From positions 1,178,001-1,242,000 of the forward strand of contig JAPZLL010000003.1 in NCBI GenBank assembly GCA_036250225.1: 64,000 bases of DNA. Direction: 5' to 3'. Numbering within the stretch: the stretch's first letter is position 1; each line of letters begins with the position of its first letter. This document shows, piece by piece, positions 59,088 through 64,000 of the stretch. Both the position numbers and the translations under genes were made by a program. The notes beneath the pieces are model-generated. The model ran no database searches and had not been told where the DNA came from. It saw nothing but the letters and a program-made list of their open reading frames with translations. This stretch comes from Cercophora sp. LCS_1 (lineage: Eukaryota > Ascomycota > Sordariomycetes > Sordariales > Lasiosphaeriaceae).

Positions 59088-59649
59088 CTACTTGCTCAGC
59101 TCCTCCAGGATGGTTGCTTCTAGAGACTCCGGCTTCGTCGGCGAAGCCCACCTCCCCTTGACACCCCCGTCTTTGCCGATCAAGAACTTTTCAAAGTTCC
59201 ATTTGATCGACTTGATTCCAAGGATGCCGGGCTTTTCCTTCTTGAGCCACTCGTACAGAGGATGGGCGTCGGTACCGTTGACATCGATCTTCTTGAACAC
59301 GGGGAACGTCACGCCGTAGTTGATCTGGCAGAAAGACTGGATTTCTTCATCCGAGCCTGGATCCTGCCCTCCGAACTGGTTGCAGGGGAATCCAATGATC
59401 TCAAAATCCTCGCCGTGCTTCTCACGGATCGACTTGTACAGCTTCTCGAGACCATCGAACTGGGGTGTGAATCCGCACTTGGAGGCGGTGTTGACAACGA
59501 GGACGACCTTCCCCTTGTACTTGTCGAGCGGGACCTCGGTGCCCTTCTCTGTTGACGCAACCTTGGTCAGAGCTAGTCAAAGGGGATGGCAAGCGGGGCT
59601 GCATACTATCCAGGGGTTTGAAATCGTAGAATGTGGTTGCGGAGGCCAT
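59088..59649 (-). CDS. hyr1: Glutathione/thioredoxin peroxidase (Gpx3/Hyr1 type)
   Basis: Two exons, 59649-59607 and 59548-59088, giving 167 residues from the conserved start MASATTFYDFKPLD. The 58-nt intron joins to KKGTEVPLDKYKGKVVLVV; nearer AG sites would put the protein out of frame. Catalytic residues: peroxidatic Cys in NTASKCGFTPQ, Gln and resolving Cys in FPCNQFGGQDPG, and Trp-Asn in KWNFEKFL. It is a Cys (not selenocysteine) enzyme, like yeast Hyr1/Gpx3, which reduces hydroperoxides with thioredoxin and relays peroxide signals to AP-1 factors. The same frame is open upstream with ATGs at 59811 and 59874 and a presequence-like, Arg/Ser/Thr-rich extension (see findings), so a longer mitochondrial form is possible. 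Confidence 0.95.
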
Positions 59650-60614
59650 GATTGCGAAAGATCTAGAGGTGGGGTACGTAGCTGCTAGCCTGTGGTGATG
59701 TGATTCGAGTCGAGGCACAGGGCGGAGTTGATGAGGAGGTTGGATTAGGTATCGTGGCGTTGTGGTCGAGAAACGGACACAACAGCGCAGCGGCAGTCTT
59801 TGTAGCCGCATAGAGAAAGCAGAGGAGGGTCGAAGTCGAGGGAACCCGGCTCCCACGAGTCTCGGGAGGCGCATTTATTCCGTATCGAGTTTCACCCGTT
59901 CGGCGGGGTCCTGTTCGCCCGTGCTTGTTTGTCTACCCCGTTAGGCCCGATCTGCGGATCCCATTGGCTCCTGCCAGCAATGCTTCAGGTCTCGGTGTCC
60001 GATCCTCAGTTCCTCACACACGGGACGCACAGCTACCACCTTAGTTCGGTTGCTCTTAGTTCTAGTTGCGCCGTTATCAATTGATTTCTAAGCGGTTGTG
60101 GACTCTTGTGAAGGCGGCTGTGTTGTCAAGTCAAGGGAACCTCGGCACAGATAGCTTGCAACCTCGACCATGCTGAAGATCGGACGCCACAGCACTGGAG
60201 CCCCGCCAACAACTCAGAATTTCAGAGCCAGCACGCGATTGACCCTCAGTTCAATGCAAGCATTCAATTTGTGTAGCGCTCTTGGCGCAGTCGGCCTCTC
60301 GGGATTGCTACCATTCCCGAAGCTATGTGACGAGAAGGGATTGGAACTTCATCCCGGAACATGCGGTTGGTGAGGCAGGTCATCGTGCGGGAACCGAAGT
60401 GCTGCCCCGCCATTGCCTCTCAGGAACTGGTGAGCCGATGATGCACGTCTGCGGCGCAGCGCTGAAGCTTGGGCCAGCTGCTGACAGTTTCGCATGCGGA
60501 ACGTGGGGCCTTGTCTTGAACCAACGACTAAAATGAACACGTCGATGGGCTATTCCGACTATCCTCATCGAAGTTCGAACAATCGCGTTGTAGCAACATC
60601 ACGCCCTTTCTCTG

Positions 60615-60622
60615 TTTATATA
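60615..60622 (+). promoter_or_regulatory. TATA-like element before the FAD oxidoreductase
   Basis: TTTATATA lies 40 bases upstream of ATG 60662 and directly abuts a (CG)7 tract at 60623-60636. Confidence 0.4.
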
Positions 60623-60636
60623 CGCGCGCGCGCGCG
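60623..60636. repeat. (CG)7 tract
   Basis: 14 bases of alternating CG, the kind of sequence that can adopt Z-DNA, between a TATA-like element and a start codon. Confidence 0.9.
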
Positions 60637-60661
60637 GTTGTACTCAAGTGAACGGGACAAG

Positions 60662-62098
60662 ATGACGGACGCGCCTGTTGCGCACCCAGAGCACAGCGCA
60701 GACGCGGGGCGACGAAGGAACATCGTCATCATCGGTACATCTTCAACTACCCCTGAAACGTGGATGTTTACCTAGACTGAACCATTGCTAGGCGGGGGCG
60801 TCATCGGCTGCACTACTGCATACTATCTCACCCGACATCCCACATTCAACCCGGACCTGCATCGCGTCACCCTTCTTGAGGCCACCGACATTGCGTCCGG
60901 CGCCTCAGGCAAAGCCGGTGGGCTGCTGGGGTTGTGGGCGTATCCCGCCTGTCTGGTCCCATTGTCCTACAGTCTGCATGAAAAACTAGCTGAAGAGCAT
61001 AGCGGCGCCGAGCGCTGGGGCTACCGTCGCCTCGGATGCGGAACGATAGGCGCTGTCGTCAAGAGCAGCGACCTGCAGCCTTCAACTTTGCCGCCGACAG
61101 AGAGCAACGGCATTAGTGACGCTCTCCCCATCAAAACTACCGTGTCTGCCGCATCCGCGAAAGGGGCTGAAGGGGAAAAGGCCTGGGAAAAGCTTCCCAA
61201 GCAGGACACAGCTGCCGCCTCTTTACTCGCCTCAGCGCCCCTGCCCGCCGACCTTGACTGGGTCAATCCTTCACTGCTTCGGTATTATGAACAGATGGGT
61301 GGTCCAGGTGCCACGGAAACAGCCCAGGTCCACCCATTCCAGTTCACCAATGCCATCGCCGACCTCGCCCGCGCCAAAGGCGTCGACATTCGACTCGGTG
61401 CCAGAGCGACCAAGCTGAACCACTCCAAGGAGAATGGCGTGCGCAGCGTCGACTATCTCGACCGCACCACCTCAACAACTCATTCCATTGATGACGTAAC
61501 AGACATTGTCGTCACGGCCGGCCCCTGGACGGGAAAGCTCCTCCCAAAGACCCGAATCGAAGGTCTCCGCGCTCACAGCGTCGTCTTCTCAGCAGACGTC
61601 ACCCCTCATGCCGTTTTCACCGACATCCAGCTTCCGTCCGACTACATTCCAGAACACCGCGCAAAGGTGGGGCAGAAACGACGTCACAAGAGCCGAGTTG
61701 ACCCTGAGATCTACGCCCGCCCCAACGGCGAAGTTTATGCTTGCGGCGAGCCGGATTCAAGCGTTCCGTTACCCGACACGACAGACCTGGTCCAGTGTGA
61801 TGAGGCCCAGTGCGATGATTTGGTTGCCTACATTTCGACCGTCAGCCCGGTGTTAGCAGCCGCGCCGGTCAAGGCCAAACAGGCTTGCTACCTCCCTCGA
61901 CACATGAGGTTCGGGGAGGAGAGAGCCCCACTCATCGGCCCGAGTCTGGTGGAGGGGCTATGGATTGCATCTGGGCACACCTGTTGGGGCATACAGAATG
62001 GGCCGGCCACCGGGTGTTTGATGGCCGAGATGTTATTCGAAGGGGAGGCGAAGAGCGCAGATATCAGCAAGCTGGACCCGAGAAGGCTCAAGCTCTAG
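60662..62098 (+). CDS. DAO-family FAD-dependent oxidoreductase (Tda3-like)
   Basis: Two exons with an intron at 60735-60791, giving 459 residues. The FAD-binding motif is split by the intron: RRRNIVIIG joins GGVIGCTTAYYLTRHP, giving GxGxxG. Further DAO features: TLLEATDIASGASGKAGGLLG (acidic residue for the ribose and the SGxSG..GG loop), DIVVTAGPWTG in the middle, and a C-terminal CYLPRHMRFGEERAPLIGP, GLWIASGHTCWGIQNGPATG that closes the FAD site. This C-terminal block is characteristic of the fungal group with yeast Tda3, whose substrate is not established. A peptide of about 80 residues (60-85 Ser/Thr/Lys-rich loop near residue 120) is an insertion relative to bacterial DAO enzymes. ATG 60662 is the first in frame after the TATA-like site. 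Confidence 0.88.
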
Positions 62099-62692
62099 AG
62101 ACGACGACAAGTTGATCCTTGAAGGTGTTTTTGTTTCTTTGTATTCCCTTGTATATATGGGTGGCTGGTTTTGCCAAGGGTTGGAAGCGACGTTGACGAA
62201 CATGAGACAAGTGGATCTCCGGGCAGGCGTTTTTGCGATAGCTACGAGGAGGAATGAGACTACGAAGTATGGGGTGAACACACTACGCTCAGGCGTGTTG
62301 GCTGAATAGGCTCGCAACGCGAAAGACCAATGTGGCATAAAACACGGGTATAATGGCAAGTAAGTTTTATGATTGCCAGCAATGCTGGGGATTACAAACT
62401 CCATTGGCTAAACGCTTGATTTATTCTTGCCCCTTCTTCCTTGTGCAACAGTGATGCCCCTTCCCAACGAAAGGAAACCATTTTGTGGCCACAGCCATCT
62501 CCACTAATTTTTAGCCTGGACGTCCTCTATAATTCACGATGAACGTGGGATCACCAAGCACAAACAGCCCTCACCGGATGCAATTTGCAAAGGCAACCCG
62601 TCGACTCACCGGTCCAACCCATCTCATATGCCATTCTTTCATCAGCACCGCCTCATACCCATCGCCTCTCCACCGACGGAATTTGTTTCAAC
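62099..62692. other. Convergent 3' region, oxidoreductase / DapA-like gene
   Basis: 594 bases between two gene ends. No coding sequence was recognised. Confidence 0.5.
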
Positions 62693-63862
62693 CTACAACG
62701 CCTTCTCAATCTCCATCACCTCCTTTACCCCCTCCTCAATCGCCGCCACCCTCGCCTTGTCCAGCCTCTTCAACGGCCGTCGCGGGAACCCACCATACCC
62801 AAAGTAACTCTGGATCGCCTGCTTCGTCCCCGCAATAGCAGCCTTGGTAAGGAACCAATCCCCCTTGGACAGCGTCTTCTGCAGCTCCATGGCCTCTTCC
62901 CTCTTGCCCTCGGCATACAGATTCCACACCTTGACGCACACCTTGGGCATGACGTTCGCACCACCGGCGATAATCCCACTCCCGCCGCTGGCAAGCGTCT
63001 GCACGGTGAAATCACACATACCGCCAAACGCCATGTACCCCGATCCCTCAGCAAACGGCGTCTTTGCGTTGGTCGCAAGCGCCACCCGTGTAAGCTTGCC
63101 CGTGTTTCCACACGTGAACTTGGTACCGACAATGTTCGGGTGCTCCGCCAGTCGGATGAGCAGGTCCGAGTCCATATCGATGCCCGCAACGGCGCCGGGG
63201 TAGTTGTACAGAACCAGCGGGATGGGGCTGCCGTCAGCCACGCCGATAAAGTAGTCGTACACGGCTTGCTCGTCCATGAGCGCGCGAAAGTAGGACGGCG
63301 GGAGTAACAGGGCGTAGTCGGCGCCTACGAGCTGCGCCTGCGCGCACAGCTCAATGGTGCCCCTGACGCTGCCCTCGGTGGCGCCAATGATGATGGGCGT
63401 GCTGGTGAAGCCGGCTGCGTCGAGCGCTTCTCGCGTTGCTTGCGTGACGGCTAGTTTCTCCTCGCGCGTGCAGTGGACGGCTTCGCCGTTGGAGCCCATG
63501 GTGACGAGGCCGACGAGGCCGTCCCGGACAAGTCGCTCGGCGTGCCGTTTGATGGTGGGAATGTCGAGGTCTTCGGTCTCGTCGTTGAAGAAGGTCATGG
63601 TCGGTGCGTAGATACCGCAGGGGAGGGGTCTCCTTGCGGTGTCATGGCCGTTGGCGGTGCCATTGCCGTTGCCGTTTCCGTTTGAGACGGTCATGATGGG
63701 CCTGCGGGGGGGGATGTGACGAGAACAAGAGGCGGTGTTGAGCCCCTGGGGCTGGGATCGGGTGTGGACGTAGGGCGGTGGGAGACGGAGAGGACGGCCG
63801 AAGGACAGCAAGGGAGAGAGATGTCTACTTATAAGGGGTCCAAAAGGTCTCGCCGTGGACAT
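62693..63862 (-). CDS. DapA/HOGA-family lyase (dihydrodipicolinate synthase superfamily)
   Basis: A single-exon gene of 389 residues from ATG 63862, or 333 from the internal ATG 63694 (MTVSNGNGNGNG). TIM-barrel class I aldolase features: GIYAPTMTFF strand, GLVTMGSNGEAVHCT (GxxGE pyruvate-binding loop), PIIIGATEGSVRGTIELC, YNYPGAVAGI (catalytic Tyr), IVGTKFTCGNTGKL (Schiff-base Lys) and SGGSGIIAGGANVMP. Fungi do not use DapA for lysine, so likely roles are 4-hydroxy-2-oxoglutarate aldolase (mitochondrial, hydroxyproline/glyoxylate) or a sugar-acid aldolase such as the galacturonate-pathway enzyme; the sequence alone does not decide. The extra N-terminus of the long form is Arg/Pro/Ser-rich without acidic residues, like a mitochondrial presequence. 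Confidence 0.87.
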   Translation of the reverse strand: MSTARPFGPLISRHLSPLLSFGRPLRLPPPYVHTRSQPQGLNTASCSRHIPPRRPIMTVSNGNGNGNGTANGHDTARRPLPCGIYAPTMTFFNDETEDLDIPTIKRHAERLVRDGLVGLVTMGSNGEAVHCTREEKLAVTQATREALDAAGFTSTPIIIGATEGSVRGTIELCAQAQLVGADYALLLPPSYFRALMDEQAVYDYFIGVADGSPIPLVLYNYPGAVAGIDMDSDLLIRLAEHPNIVGTKFTCGNTGKLTRVALATNAKTPFAEGSGYMAFGGMCDFTVQTLASGGSGIIAGGANVMPKVCVKVWNLYAEGKREEAMELQKTLSKGDWFLTKAAIAGTKQAIQSYFGYGGFPRRPLKRLDKARVAAIEEGVKEVMEIEKAL

Positions 63863-64000
63863 CAGGAGACGGCGTAGATGACCTAATGACAACTGTCGGT
63901 GGGGCAGACGCGGCAGTGCTTATATATAATAAACGTGTATATATTTGTAGCTTGATTGATATTCTCGCAATGGCATTGGCCCGCCGGCGGTGCCAGCATC
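63863..64000. promoter_or_regulatory. Promoter of the DapA-like gene
   Basis: AT-rich with a TATA element at 63921-63930 (read on the minus strand), about 60 bases upstream of ATG 63862. The window ends here. Confidence 0.5.
63921..63930 (-). promoter_or_regulatory. TATA box-like element of the DapA-like gene
   Basis: TATATATAAT on the plus strand; its complement lies upstream of the minus-strand start codon at a spacing that would place transcription start before the first ATG (63862). Confidence 0.45.

Larger units (their letters stand above)
59812..60661. promoter_or_regulatory. Divergent upstream region, peroxidase / FAD oxidoreductase
   Basis: 850 bases between divergent genes. It holds a TATA-like site and a CG tract just before the oxidoreductase start. 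No other gene is recognised. Confidence 0.45.

Noticed and set aside
59549..59606. Shorter versions of the peroxidase intron (acceptors at 34 or 45 nt)
   Set aside because: The 34-nt version is too short for a normal fungal intron and inserts extra residues; the 45-nt version breaks frame. Only the 58-nt version restores the conserved KPLDKKG sequence.
1..64000. CRISPR arrays, rRNA or tRNA genes
   Set aside because: No regular spaced repeats, 5S-like sequence or tRNA B-box signature was found by eye; a covariance-model search would be decisive.

Overview
The window reads as nuclear DNA of a filamentous ascomycete (Pezizomycotina, most likely Sordariomycetes). The evidence is the many short spliceosomal introns (mostly 46-70 nt, GTRNGT donors, CTRAC/CTGAC branch sites), compact intergenic spaces, and fungal gene types: a SepA/Bni1 formin, a Zn2Cys6 regulator, a Bur1 kinase, a MARVEL protein and a DUF2264 protein. 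No rRNA, tRNA, CRISPR array or intact transposon was recognised. Exon boundaries were worked out by hand from splice signals and reading-frame continuity.

Layout. 1-12.4 kb is dense housekeeping: the 3' part of a P5B ATPase (+), a CFA-synthase-like methyltransferase (+), a 49-residue complex I subunit spread over three exons (-), the Bur1 kinase (+), a small membrane protein (-), RNase P/MRP subunit Pop8 (+), the TPR phosphatase PP5/Ppt1 (-) and a second small membrane protein (-). 13.9-19.2 kb is a 1743-residue formin. 19.2-21 kb is a graveyard: a piece of a MULE-type transposase DNA-binding domain and a frameshifted fungal gene. 22-27 kb holds a DUF2264 protein (+), then the amino-acid-stress regulator Yih1/IMPACT (+) tail-to-tail with a CASTOR-like ACT-domain protein (-). 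29-37 kb holds a METTL25/RRNAD1-like methyltransferase (-), mitochondrial ribosomal protein uS13 (+), a membrane dipeptidase (-) and an Rgd2-type F-BAR/DEP/RhoGAP protein (+). 38.8-48.3 kb holds a MARVEL protein (+), Nop16 (-), an unresolved membrane protein (-) and a Zn2Cys6 regulator (-).

Then come about 8.6 kb (48.3-56.9 kb) without a recognisable gene but with strong microsatellites; this is the upstream side of the regulator. The right end is metabolic: 3-phosphoglycerate dehydrogenase (-), glutathione peroxidase (-), a DAO-type FAD oxidoreductase (+) and a DapA/HOGA-family lyase (-). The last one and the peroxidase both have in-frame, arginine-rich N-terminal extensions that look like mitochondrial presequences.

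The genes do not form one pathway or a secondary-metabolite cluster. The most suggestive functional neighbourhood is the Yih1/CASTOR-like pair. I saw no clearly new multi-gene system. The most useful observations are hidden small genes, unusual splice structures, possible dual-start genes, a RhoGAP domain without its arginine finger, and the relic region.
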